DNA from: RPQJ01 sp963777725
GTDB lineage: Bacteria; Pseudomonadota; Gammaproteobacteria; Steroidobacterales; Steroidobacteraceae
Assembly: GCA_963777725.1 (NCBI GenBank)
Contig: CAVZRR010000010.1
Location: 1-64,000 of the forward strand
Direction: 5' to 3'
DNA: 64,000 nt
This document shows, piece by piece, positions 26,855 through 35,045 of this stretch. A model generated the notes under the pieces. It was not told where the DNA came from, ran no database searches, and worked only from the letters and a program-made list of their open reading frames with translations. Numbering within the stretch: position 1 is the stretch's first letter; every line of letters starts with the position of its first letter. Both the position numbers and the translations under genes were made by a program.

Positions 26855-28336
26855 ATGTTGCACGAAGCGTTGAGCGGACGACGGCTCACCAAGCTCGAGT
26901 ACCAGCACGAGCTGCCGAAGCTGCAGGACCGGCTGCTCGATGCTCAGTTCGAGCTGCGCAAGTCGACGGCGCGGGCCGTCGCGGTCATCGTCACGGGGAT
27001 CCCGGGCGCCGGGCGCAGCGAAGTGGTCAACGAGTTGCTCGGCTGGCTCGACCCGAAGTTCGTCACCGTGTACGGTTTCGGCGCGCCGAACGAGGTCGAG
27101 CGGCAGCGCCCGCCGCTGTGGCGCTTCTGGCGGATCATGCCGCCGAAGGGGCGCATCGTGATCCTGCACTCGGGCTGGTACGAGGATTTCCTCGGCGCGT
27201 CGGTGCGTACGCCGGACCGTGACCCGGCCATCGTTCGCCGCGAGATCGAGCGGATCCAGCGCCACGAGCGCATGCTGGTCGCGGAAGGCGTCGCGGTCGT
27301 CAAGGTGCACCTGCACATCGGCCCGGAACTGCAGCGCAAGCGCATCCGGCGCCACTTCAAGGACAGGACCACCCGCTGGCGCGTCACCGCCGAGGATCAC
27401 TGGCAGGCGCGTCACTATCCTCGAGTCGAGCGCGCGCTCGAGCACTGCCTGAAGGTGACGGACCAGCCGAGCGCACCGTGGCACGTCATCGACGGCACGG
27501 ATCGCCAGCACCGGGCGCTCGAGGTCGGCAAGGTGCTGCTGGCCGGAATCGAGGGGCGACTGGGCGAGCCCTCGCGTGGCCGCACGCGCTCAGCTGTTGC
27601 AGCCGCGCGGCGCAGGGCCGCGACCATCCGGTTGCCCACGACCCATTCCGGACCGCCGGTCGCGGAGGAGGACTACGACCGCTCGCTCGAAGAGTTGCAG
27701 GGGCGGCTGGCCTTGCTGTCGCGGCGCCGCAGGTTCGTCAAGCATTCGGTCGTGGTCGTGCTGGAGGGGATGGACGCCTCCGGCAAGGGCGGCTCGATCC
27801 GGCGCATCACGGCCGCACTCGATGCACGGCAGTATCGCGTCGTGCCGATCTCCGCGCCGACGCCCGAGGAGAAGGCGCGGCCGTACCTGTGGCGCTTCTG
27901 GTTCCAGTTGCCGCCTCGCGGCAACTACACGATCTTCGATCGCACCTGGTACGGGCGGGTGCTCGTCGAGCGCGTGCGCCGCTTCGCGGACGCGCCGGAC
28001 TGGCAGCGGGCCTATGATGAGATTAACGAGTTCGAGCAGCAACTCGTCGAGCACCAGATCGTCGTCGCGAAGTTCTGGATGTCGGTGAGCCCGGCCGAGC
28101 AGCTTGCGCGCTTCGCCGAGCGCGATCGCAACCGGCTCAAGCGCTTCAAGGTCGATCCGGAGGACTGGATCAATCGCAAGCTCTGGAAGCCCTACCAGGC
28201 GGCGGCGCGCGACATGCTGGCGCTGACCAGCACGCCGCACGCGCCGTGGACCATCGTGCCGGCCGACGACAAGCGCCACGCGCGGCTCACGGTGCTGCGC
28301 GGGTTGTGCGAGCGGATCGAGTCCGCGCTCGGCTAG
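26855..28336 (+). CDS. pap: Two-domain polyphosphate kinase 2 (polyphosphate:AMP phosphotransferase type)
   Basis: 493 residues with two fused PPK2 domains. The N-terminal domain (about 1-240) keeps the fold (RPPLWRFWRIMPPKGR, HSGWYEDFLG) but its P-loop is degenerate: GIPGAGRSE lacks the lysine. The C-terminal domain (about 265-493) has an intact Walker A, LEGMDASGKGG, the lid-type stretch RPYLWRFWFQLPPRG, and Walker B FDRTWYGRVL. This matches class II PPK2 enzymes, which phosphorylate AMP to ADP using polyphosphate. It overlaps the 3' end of the convergent TonB receptor gene by 4 bases. Confidence 0.92.
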   Translation: MLHEALSGRRLTKLEYQHELPKLQDRLLDAQFELRKSTARAVAVIVTGIPGAGRSEVVNELLGWLDPKFVTVYGFGAPNEVERQRPPLWRFWRIMPPKGRIVILHSGWYEDFLGASVRTPDRDPAIVRREIERIQRHERMLVAEGVAVVKVHLHIGPELQRKRIRRHFKDRTTRWRVTAEDHWQARHYPRVERALEHCLKVTDQPSAPWHVIDGTDRQHRALEVGKVLLAGIEGRLGEPSRGRTRSAVAAARRRAATIRLPTTHSGPPVAEEDYDRSLEELQGRLALLSRRRRFVKHSVVVVLEGMDASGKGGSIRRITAALDARQYRVVPISAPTPEEKARPYLWRFWFQLPPRGNYTIFDRTWYGRVLVERVRRFADAPDWQRAYDEINEFEQQLVEHQIVVAKFWMSVSPAEQLARFAERDRNRLKRFKVDPEDWINRKLWKPYQAAARDMLALTSTPHAPWTIVPADDKRHARLTVLRGLCERIESALG

Positions 28337-30819
28337 AACCCGAACGAGACCCGCCCGTACAGGAACCGGCCCGAGCGGCCGAACGGCGCGTAGTTCGAGA
28401 ACGGCGTGTTGCCGGTCGTATTGCGGGCGACCGGGAATGCGTCCGGGTACTCGTCGAACACGTTCTCCGCGCCGAGCGCGAACCGGATCCTTTCCGTGAC
28501 GTCGAAGCGTGCCTCGAGGTCCACCAGCGTCTCCGCGCCGAGGTCGAAGTCGAGGTTGGCCGTGGTGCCCGGATCGAGCACCTCGCCGTAGCGCGTGGCG
28601 CGCAGCGTGCCGCTGAAGCGGTCGAGGCTCCAGTTCACGACCGCAGCCAGCTTGTCCTTCGGCGTGCCTTCCTCGAACGTGAGCACGTTGACCCGGTCGA
28701 ACAGGACCGGCGCCGGATCGAGCGCCGCGAGCTCCTGCGTCCTGGGAACCTTCGTCACGTCGGTGCTGTTCCAGTTCGCGACCAGCGTGAAGTCGAACTT
28801 GCCGGCGGCGTCCGTCTCCCACGGCCAGCTCACGACGACGTCGACGCCCTCGGTCTCGGTGTCCACGCCGTTGATGAAGAAGCGGCCGCCGCCGACGCCG
28901 ATGAATCCCTGGTCCTGCAGGTACTGCCGGACGTTCGCCTGCGTGAGGTTCTCCGACAGCACGATCCGGTCTTCGATGTCGATCCGGTACGCGTCCACCG
29001 TGATCGTGACGTCTGCGAGGCGGATCACCGCGCCCAGCGAGATGTTGACGGATTCCTCGGCATCGAGTGGCTGCGCTCCGAGCGCGGCAGCCACGGGGTC
29101 GGTCGCCGGGAAGGTCGTGATGTCGAACGGCACGCCGTTGATGAAGTTGGTGGACGTCGTCGCGAAATATTGCTGCTGCAGCGACGGCGCGCGGAAGCCG
29201 TTCTGCACGGAGCCGCGCAGCGCGAACGACTCCGTGAAGTCGTAGCGACCGGCGAGCTTGCCCGAGACGTTGCTGCCGAAGTCGGAATAGTCCTCGGCAC
29301 GCAGCGCCACCGATCCGAGGAACTGCTCCGTCAGGTTGGCCTCGAGATCGACGTAGGCGCCCACAGCCGTGCGGTCCTCGTCGACCTCGTTCTCCGGCCG
29401 GAAGCCCGGGAAGACCTGCGCGCCCGACGGCGTCGGTTGCCCGTTCAGCAGCTCGCCGCCGTTGCGATACGAGTCGGGTTCGCCGGCGAAGATCGAGTAA
29501 CTCTCGCGGCGCGCCTCGAGCCCGACGGCGACGTTGAGCGGCGAAGCGAGTCCGCCCACGGCGTACTCGCGAATGCCGGAAAAGTTGAATACCAGCTGGT
29601 CGTAGTCGAAGCCACCGGCATCGAACTGCGTCTTGCTGGTGGGTCCGATCGAGCGGTTCAACGTGTCCTCGATCGTGAATTCCATTTCGTTCTGGCCGTA
29701 GACCAGCGATGAATCCATGGCCCAGTCGCCCCACTGCCACTCGACGCCGCCGGCGGCACTGAAGTCCGTGACCGTGGGCGCGATGATCGGCAGGAAGCCG
29801 TCCGGATAGATCTCGATGACGTTGCGCGCGTCGACCGCGCGGCGGAAGAACCCTGCCGATCGCGCATCGCGATCCTGGTAGCCCGCCCAACCATACAGCC
29901 GGGCGCCGTTCGCGAGGTCGTATCCCGCATTGGCAAACAGGGAGATCTGCTCGAGTTCCGGTTCACCGTACCAGGCATTGAACCGGCCGATGGTCGCTTC
30001 ACGCGGGTCGAACGCCCCATTGACCAGCGGATACTGCTGGCGGAAATCCCAGCCGCCGCGCTCCGTGCGATCCTGATCCTTGTACTCGGCGGCGACGGTC
30101 ACGAAACCGGCATCGCCGAACGACAAGCCCTTCCAGCCGGAGACCGTCACGGTGTCGCCGTCGGACCGGTTGCGGTCGATCTTCGCCGGGGCCGACCAGG
30201 TCGCGCCGGCGGGTGGCGTGCCCGTCGGCGTCTCGTAGCTCGACTCGCGCACGCCGTAATTCAGGGTCAGGTCGCCACCGTCCTTGTCCTCACGCAGGCG
30301 GACGTTGATGACGCCGGCGATCGCGTCCGAGCCGTAGAGCGCCGAGGCGCCGTCGCGCAGCACCTCGATCGATCCGACCGCAGCGGTCGGGATCGTGTTG
30401 AGGTCGACGGCCGACGAGCCGCGGCCGATCGTGCCGTTGACGTTGACGAGGGACGATGCGTGGCGGCGCTTGGAGTTCAGCAACACCAGCGTCTGGTCCG
30501 GCGCGAGACCGCGCAGCGTCGCCGGGCGGATCGTGTCCGTGCCGTCCGCGAGGCCAGGGCGCGGGAAGTTGAACGACGGCAGCGCCGTCGCGAGCGCCTG
30601 GTTCAGCTCGGTGACGCCGACGTTGTTCAGCGCTTCGGCGGAGACGACGTCCACGGGCACCGCCGTCTCGGCCACCGAACGATCGGCCACTCGTGTGCCG
30701 GTGACGATGATGTTCTCGAGGTTGCGATCCGTGCCCTGCGCCAGGGCACCGGGCGCCGCGGCTGCGGCCAGCACGCTCGAAACGATCATCGTCAGCTTGC
30801 GATTCGACCTGTTGTTCAT
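28333..30819 (-). CDS. TonB-dependent outer-membrane receptor
   Basis: 828 residues. Signal peptide (AAAAAPGALAQ), TonB-box region then the plug (ENIIVTGTRV; VDLNTIPTAAVGSIEVLRDG; ALYGSDAIAGVINV) and a 22-strand-type barrel ending in the aromatic FGF. I chose ATG 30819 (MNNRSN) because AGGGGG ends 6 bases before it; the in-frame ATG at 30825 touches that ribosome-binding site. It belongs to the large-receptor group with the NSKRRHASS plug motif. The ligand is unknown; the neighbours give no clue. Confidence 0.92.
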   Translation of the reverse strand: MNNRSNRKLTMIVSSVLAAAAAPGALAQGTDRNLENIIVTGTRVADRSVAETAVPVDVVSAEALNNVGVTELNQALATALPSFNFPRPGLADGTDTIRPATLRGLAPDQTLVLLNSKRRHASSLVNVNGTIGRGSSAVDLNTIPTAAVGSIEVLRDGASALYGSDAIAGVINVRLREDKDGGDLTLNYGVRESSYETPTGTPPAGATWSAPAKIDRNRSDGDTVTVSGWKGLSFGDAGFVTVAAEYKDQDRTERGGWDFRQQYPLVNGAFDPREATIGRFNAWYGEPELEQISLFANAGYDLANGARLYGWAGYQDRDARSAGFFRRAVDARNVIEIYPDGFLPIIAPTVTDFSAAGGVEWQWGDWAMDSSLVYGQNEMEFTIEDTLNRSIGPTSKTQFDAGGFDYDQLVFNFSGIREYAVGGLASPLNVAVGLEARRESYSIFAGEPDSYRNGGELLNGQPTPSGAQVFPGFRPENEVDEDRTAVGAYVDLEANLTEQFLGSVALRAEDYSDFGSNVSGKLAGRYDFTESFALRGSVQNGFRAPSLQQQYFATTSTNFINGVPFDITTFPATDPVAAALGAQPLDAEESVNISLGAVIRLADVTITVDAYRIDIEDRIVLSENLTQANVRQYLQDQGFIGVGGGRFFINGVDTETEGVDVVVSWPWETDAAGKFDFTLVANWNSTDVTKVPRTQELAALDPAPVLFDRVNVLTFEEGTPKDKLAAVVNWSLDRFSGTLRATRYGEVLDPGTTANLDFDLGAETLVDLEARFDVTERIRFALGAENVFDEYPDAFPVARNTTGNTPFSNYAPFGRSGRFLYGRVSFGF

Positions 30820-30982
30820 TTGCATCCCCCTGGAGTGGCGATCTGCAGGAATGCAGCCGCATTCGTCGCAATCTCGCAACAGAAGCGGCCCGCGTCAAGT
30901 CCCCGGCAAGCCATGGCCTGCCCACGGGCCCGGGTCGGCGTGTATGGTCGCAGCGTCGGTCAGCCGGTGAGGACGCGTCCCG

Positions 30983-31766
30983 ATGAGCAGATGCCTGTTG
31001 GAATCAAGGTTGGGGCAGGTCCACTGCATCGTGGCAGGCGAGGGCGCCGGCGAGCCTCTGCTGTTGCTGCACCAGACGCCGCGATCGGTCGACGAGTACG
31101 CGGAGGTCCTGCCGCTGCTCGCACGCGAGCGGCGGGTGATCGCGCTGGACACGCCGGGTTACGGCTGCTCCGACCGGGTGCCCGGGCAGCCGTCGATCGC
31201 AGGATTATGCCGGCGCCGCCATCGACGTCCTCGACGCGCTGGGCATCGAACGGGCGACCGTCGTTGGCCACCACACCGGGGCCGTGATCGCAGTCGAGAT
31301 GGCGGCGGCGTTTGCAACGCGTGTCGATCGCGTCGTGCTGTCTGGACCGGTCTACACCGACGCGGCCGGTCGCGAGGATCTCCGCCGCTTCTTCAAGCAA
31401 TGGACCGTTGCGCCGGATGGCTCACACCTGCTCGAGAAGTGGACCCGGATGCACCAGTGGCTGCCGCACCCCGAACTCGTGCAGAGGCTGGTCGTGGACC
31501 TGTTTCGCGCCGGAGAGGCGAGCGAGCAAGGGCACTTCGCGGTGGCGGACTACCGGATGGAGGACCGGTTGCCGAGTGTGCGCTGCCCGGCGCTGCTGCT
31601 GTTCTGCACGCGCGACCCGTTCACGACGCCGGAGCGCGTCGAACCGCTGCGGCAGGCCTTTGCACCGTGCCGTGTTGCATCGATCGAGGCAGGCGTCTTC
31701 GCGGCGAACGAGCAACCGGCACGCTACGCCGAGGCCGTGCTCGGGTATCTGCGCAGTCCGCCCTGA
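30983..31766 (+). pseudogene. Alpha/beta hydrolase, frameshifted
   Basis: About 260 residues once repaired. An extra G near 31203 (GCAGGATTATGCC) shifts the frame by +1; both sides are coherent. The oxyanion region LLLLHQTPRS, the strand-4 motif ALDTPGYGCSDR, the elbow VVGHHTGAVIA and the late-strand LLLFCTRDPFT are in order. At the nucleophile elbow the usual GxSxG is GHHTG, so the classic serine is missing. That suggests a divergent or non-hydrolytic member. It starts divergently from the TonB receptor. Confidence 0.72.
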
Positions 31767-31787
31767 GGCCGTTGCGGGGTCCGCGGT

Positions 31788-32918
31788 CTAGAACCACCCG
31801 GACACGAACAGCCGGAACACGTCGGCGTCGAAGCCGTAGAGCGGCTCGGTGCCCGCCGCGCCGCCGGCCGTGATGTCGCGGAAGTCGTCGTAGTCGAAGC
31901 GGAAGCGGTCGTAGAAGAAGCTGACCGACGAGCGCTTGATGAAGGCCCATTCGAGCGGCGGCAGCTCGTAGGTGGCACCGACGCCCACCATGTGGCTCGT
32001 GAACGTGCTCAGCTCCTTGTCGCGCGCCAGGAAGTTCTGGGCGTCGCGGCGCGGGAACAGGTCCGCATAGAAGTCCGCGGCCGACTGGTCGTACCAGCGG
32101 TAGGTCAGCTCGAAGATCCACTGCTTGCCCCACGGGTGCGTGTAGCCCAGCTGCACCGTGTTCGCGTCGATGCCCCAGGTGTCCGTGAAGAAGCGGTACT
32201 CGCCGTGCACCGCCGCCCGGTACGGCAGGAAATAGCGCGCGTTCAGCGCAGCCGCGCTGCTGGTGCGCGTGTTCGGGTACACCTCCGGCTGGAACGCGAA
32301 GCCGGCGGCGCTGTCCGGATCGACGTAACGCACCGAGCGATAGGGGTTGTTCAGGAAGCCCTCGTCGGTGATGACCTCGAAGTTGAAGCCCGTCATCAGC
32401 TTCGGCGTGACGATCTGCGACAGGCCGAGCCGGTACGTCGAGCGGTCGATCGACTCCGAGAATTCGCGGTCGCCGCGCTTGCGCACTTCGTCCCAGCTGC
32501 GGGCAAAGCCGAACGACAGGTTCGTCAGGTCGCCGAACAGGTCCTGGCTGATGTCGAGACTGGCGGCGTTCGCCGTGTAGTCGTTCTCGTCGCTGTTGGT
32601 GAAGTTGACGCTGTACTGCGTCTTGCCGTTCAGCATGTCGGCGCCGAGGCTGGCCTGCGTGCGCGTCTCCTCGTACGGGCTCGCCGTCGTCACGACGTCG
32701 ATCGAGGCGCTCGAGACCATGTCCACGTAGAGGTTGGCGCTCACCGAGTACTTCTCGGCGAACTTCTTGCGCACCAGCACGGACGGGCCGTCGATCGTCA
32801 CGCCGCCGCCCTCGTAGCGGTGGTAAAGCACGTCCGCCCGATCGTCGGGCAGCACCGCGGCCCGGGCTCCGGGCATCGCGAGCGTGATCAGCAGCAGGAT
32901 CCTGAACGACGTGCGCAC
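31788..32918 (-). CDS. DUF3570 outer-membrane beta-barrel protein
   Basis: 376 residues. Signal peptide to about residue 20 (PGARA), then alternating amphipathic strands through a C-terminal aromatic residue (SGWF), characteristic of an outer-membrane barrel. DUF3570 hallmarks include DRADVLYHRYEGGGVTIDGPS, YVDMVSSASIDVVTTASPY and RTQASLGADMLNGKT. It is the last gene of a leftward operon and lies 10 bases after the DUF4266 lipoprotein, its usual partner. Function unknown. The conserved pairing with ApbE-type enzymes is family knowledge, and an apbE copy lies at 45.3 kb. Confidence 0.9.
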   Translation of the reverse strand: MRTSFRILLLITLAMPGARAAVLPDDRADVLYHRYEGGGVTIDGPSVLVRKKFAEKYSVSANLYVDMVSSASIDVVTTASPYEETRTQASLGADMLNGKTQYSVNFTNSDENDYTANAASLDISQDLFGDLTNLSFGFARSWDEVRKRGDREFSESIDRSTYRLGLSQIVTPKLMTGFNFEVITDEGFLNNPYRSVRYVDPDSAAGFAFQPEVYPNTRTSSAAALNARYFLPYRAAVHGEYRFFTDTWGIDANTVQLGYTHPWGKQWIFELTYRWYDQSAADFYADLFPRRDAQNFLARDKELSTFTSHMVGVGATYELPPLEWAFIKRSSVSFFYDRFRFDYDDFRDITAGGAAGTEPLYGFDADVFRLFVSGWF

Positions 32919-32928
32919 GATCCGATCC

Positions 32929-33156
32929 TCAGTTGCAGCCGCAGCCGCCGCCGTGGCTGCCGGACGCGCCGCGCGCGCCCTCGCGCGCCTCGAACACGTG
33001 GCTCAGGTACGCGGCCGAGACCGGGTGCATCTCGGCGCTCATGATCGGGTCCGCGAAGTTCTGCCGCTCGTAGGGTTTCACCCACGGCTCGACGCTGCTG
33101 CAGCCCGCGAGCGCGGCGAGCAACGCGAGTCCGGCCGCGAAGCGCAATCCGCTCAT
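32929..33156 (-). CDS. DUF4266 small lipoprotein
   Basis: 75 residues. The lipobox LAGC places the lipidated cysteine near residue 19. The DUF4266 stretch VKPYERQNFADPIMS follows, then a glycine-rich tail ending HGGGCGCN. The C-terminal CGC and preceding FEAREGARGASGS are conserved features of this family. It starts 2 bases after the TlpA gene stop. The function is unknown; the cysteine tail could bind metal or be modified (inference). Confidence 0.88.
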   Translation of the reverse strand: MSGLRFAAGLALLAALAGCSSVEPWVKPYERQNFADPIMSAEMHPVSAAYLSHVFEAREGARGASGSHGGGCGCN

Positions 33157-33158
33157 GT

Positions 33159-33653
33159 TCACTCCTTGACCAGGCCGCGGATCAGGTCCGCGTAGGTCGA
33201 CTCGTCGCCGGGCTTGTAGCCGCGGTGGACGTGGCGCACGCGGCCCTCGCGGTCGATCAGCACCGAGCTCGGCATCGCCTCGACGCCGAACTGCGCGCTG
33301 ACCGCATTCTCGCGGTCGAACAGGATCGGGAAGCTGACCGGCACGCCCTTCAGCCAGGCCTGCGCCGGTGCGCTGTCGGGCTCGACGTTGACACCGAGCA
33401 GCGTGAAGCCGAGCGGCTCGTACTTGGCGTGGATCTGCTCGAGCAGCGGCATCTCCTGCCGGCACGGCCCGCACCAGGTCGCCCAGAAGTTGATCATCAC
33501 GACCTGGCCGCGCAGCTCGCTCAGCCGGACGGCACTGCCGTCGCGCGCGGGCAGCGAGAAGTCCGGTGCCGCCGCCGGGGCCGCGGCCTGGACAGGTGAG
33601 CCCGCCAGCAGCGCAGCGGCGGTCAGTGCAGCAACGAGGATCGGGATGCGCAT
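33159..33653 (-). CDS. TlpA-type periplasmic thioredoxin
   Basis: 164 residues with a signal peptide (to about residue 23) and a thioredoxin fold whose redox site is WCGPC at residues 60-64 in INFWATWCGPCRQEMP. The cis-proline loop is EAMPSSVLID. Such proteins reduce disulfides in periplasmic partners, for example before haem attachment to CxxCH motifs. The same operon encodes a CxxCH lipoprotein (35046-37686) and a Cys-tailed DUF4266 lipoprotein, which are candidate clients. Confidence 0.9.
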   Translation of the reverse strand: MRIPILVAALTAAALLAGSPVQAAAPAAAPDFSLPARDGSAVRLSELRGQVVMINFWATWCGPCRQEMPLLEQIHAKYEPLGFTLLGVNVEPDSAPAQAWLKGVPVSFPILFDRENAVSAQFGVEAMPSSVLIDREGRVRHVHRGYKPGDESTYADLIRGLVKE

Positions 33654-33683
33654 GGTTGGGTTCCTTCGATCAGAAGAAGGCCG

Positions 33684-34328
33684 TCAGACGCCGAACGCAA
33701 CCTGCAGGTTCTGCGTCGTCTTGCTCTTGCCGAGCAGGTCGCTGTCGAAAGCGATGTTGCGGGCGCCGAGGTGCAGCGCCATCCAGTCCGTCACCAGCAG
33801 CCGGTAGCCGGCCCCGAGCGTCACCGTGAAGTGGTCGTCGCCCGCGAAACGCGTGCTGCCCGCGCCCAGCGTCAGGTAGAGCGCCGAGGGCATCGCGCGG
33901 CGGCCGCCGAAGAAGGCTTCGCCGGGCAGCGCATTCCAGCCCACGGCGAGGTCGTAGTACGTGAACGTCCGTTCGCTGTCGGTGAGCAGGTCGACCGAGC
34001 CGCTCAGGTCCTCGTAGCTGGTGCGGCCCGCGTCCGCGGTGCCGATGGTCGCCTCGGCGAACACGTCCTCGGTGAAGTGGTAGGCGATGCGCGCCCCGTA
34101 GGTGAAGCTCGAGCCGAAGTCCTCGATCGAGATCGTGCCGATGAACGCACCGGCCTCGAAGTTCTCGGTGTCGATCTCGGGCCGCTGCACCTCGCGCCGC
34201 TCGACCTGGGGCTCGACGACCTGTGGGGTCTCGGGCGCAGCCGCGGCTTCCTGCGCCGACGCGCTGGCGCCCGCGAGGCCGGCCAGTGCGATGCCGCTCA
34301 GAAGAAGTATGTGAAGCCGACGGTCCAT
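33684..34328 (-). CDS. Outer-membrane beta-barrel domain protein (Myxococcus-type)
   Basis: 214 residues: signal peptide (ASASAQ), a charged Pro/Glu/Arg-rich linker (about 25-50), then a small 8-strand-type barrel (FEAGAFIGTISIEDFGSSFT; YGARIAYHFTEDVFAEATIG; LTLGAGSTRFAGDDHFTV). It resembles the outer-membrane barrel domain first described in Myxococcus and also found with Agl/Glt-like gene sets. It overlaps the end of the upstream SH3 gene by 31 bases. Confidence 0.8.
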   Translation of the reverse strand: MDRRLHILLLSGIALAGLAGASASAQEAAAAPETPQVVEPQVERREVQRPEIDTENFEAGAFIGTISIEDFGSSFTYGARIAYHFTEDVFAEATIGTADAGRTSYEDLSGSVDLLTDSERTFTYYDLAVGWNALPGEAFFGGRRAMPSALYLTLGAGSTRFAGDDHFTVTLGAGYRLLVTDWMALHLGARNIAFDSDLLGKSKTTQNLQVAFGV

Positions 34329-35041
34329 TCATCGATCTCCTCGTTGTCGTCGCGGCTCGTGAAGACCACGTAACCGCGATACTCGGCCTGCAGCAGGAAG
34401 CGATTGGTCAGGTAGCCGCGCAGCCCGACGCCGGCGTAGGCCGTCTCGTCGGTCCGGTCCTCGGCCTGCACGAGCGTCGCCTTGGGCTCGATTCGCACGA
34501 CGCCGCCACCGATGCCGACGAACGGCGAGACGCGCCACTCCGGCATGAACACGTGGGCAATGCCGGCCGTGACCAGCCAGCCGTTCGAGTAGTCGCCGAG
34601 CAGGTGCGAGGCGTCCGCGCGCGCGAGCAGCGTCGGCGTCATGGCCCAGGCGCCGTAGGCCGAGACGACGCTGGCACCGTCGAAGTCGCCGGTGGCGAGG
34701 CCCACTTCCCAGCGGTGAGCAGTCCGGCTCTCGGGCGACGCGCCGGGCAGTGCGACCGGCGCGCCACCGGGCGTCAACGTGCGCTCGAGCTGGCTGCGAT
34801 TGACCCAGCCTTCCTTGCCGCCATCGACCCGGACCTTGATCCAGTCCGTGCGGCGGCGGAGCAGTTCGACGGACTCGCCGCGATCGACGACGTGAAAGAC
34901 GGGGAAGCCGCGGCCCGGTCCGGTGCGGAACTCGAGGTACGCGTCCTGCACGACCACGCGCTCGCCGCCGCCCGCAGCCGGCGCCGTTGCCGGAACGAGC
35001 GGCCCCAGCAACAGGGCGGCGGTCAGCAGGGATCGAATCAT
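34298..35041 (-). CDS. SH3-domain outer-membrane beta-barrel protein
   Basis: 247 residues. Signal peptide to about residue 24, then a bacterial SH3 domain at about 27-88 (YLEFRTGPGRGFPVFHVV, GESVELLRRRTDWIKVR, KEGWVNRSQL), then an 8-strand-type barrel ending TVGFTYFF. The SH3 domain would face the periplasm and may bind peptidoglycan, tying the outer membrane to the wall. It is second in the leftward operon, 4 bases after the HzsA-like gene. Confidence 0.82.
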   Translation of the reverse strand: MIRSLLTAALLLGPLVPATAPAAGGGERVVVQDAYLEFRTGPGRGFPVFHVVDRGESVELLRRRTDWIKVRVDGGKEGWVNRSQLERTLTPGGAPVALPGASPESRTAHRWEVGLATGDFDGASVVSAYGAWAMTPTLLARADASHLLGDYSNGWLVTAGIAHVFMPEWRVSPFVGIGGGVVRIEPKATLVQAEDRTDETAYAGVGLRGYLTNRFLLQAEYRGYVVFTSRDDNEEIDEWTVGFTYFF

Positions 35042-35045
35042 TTCG

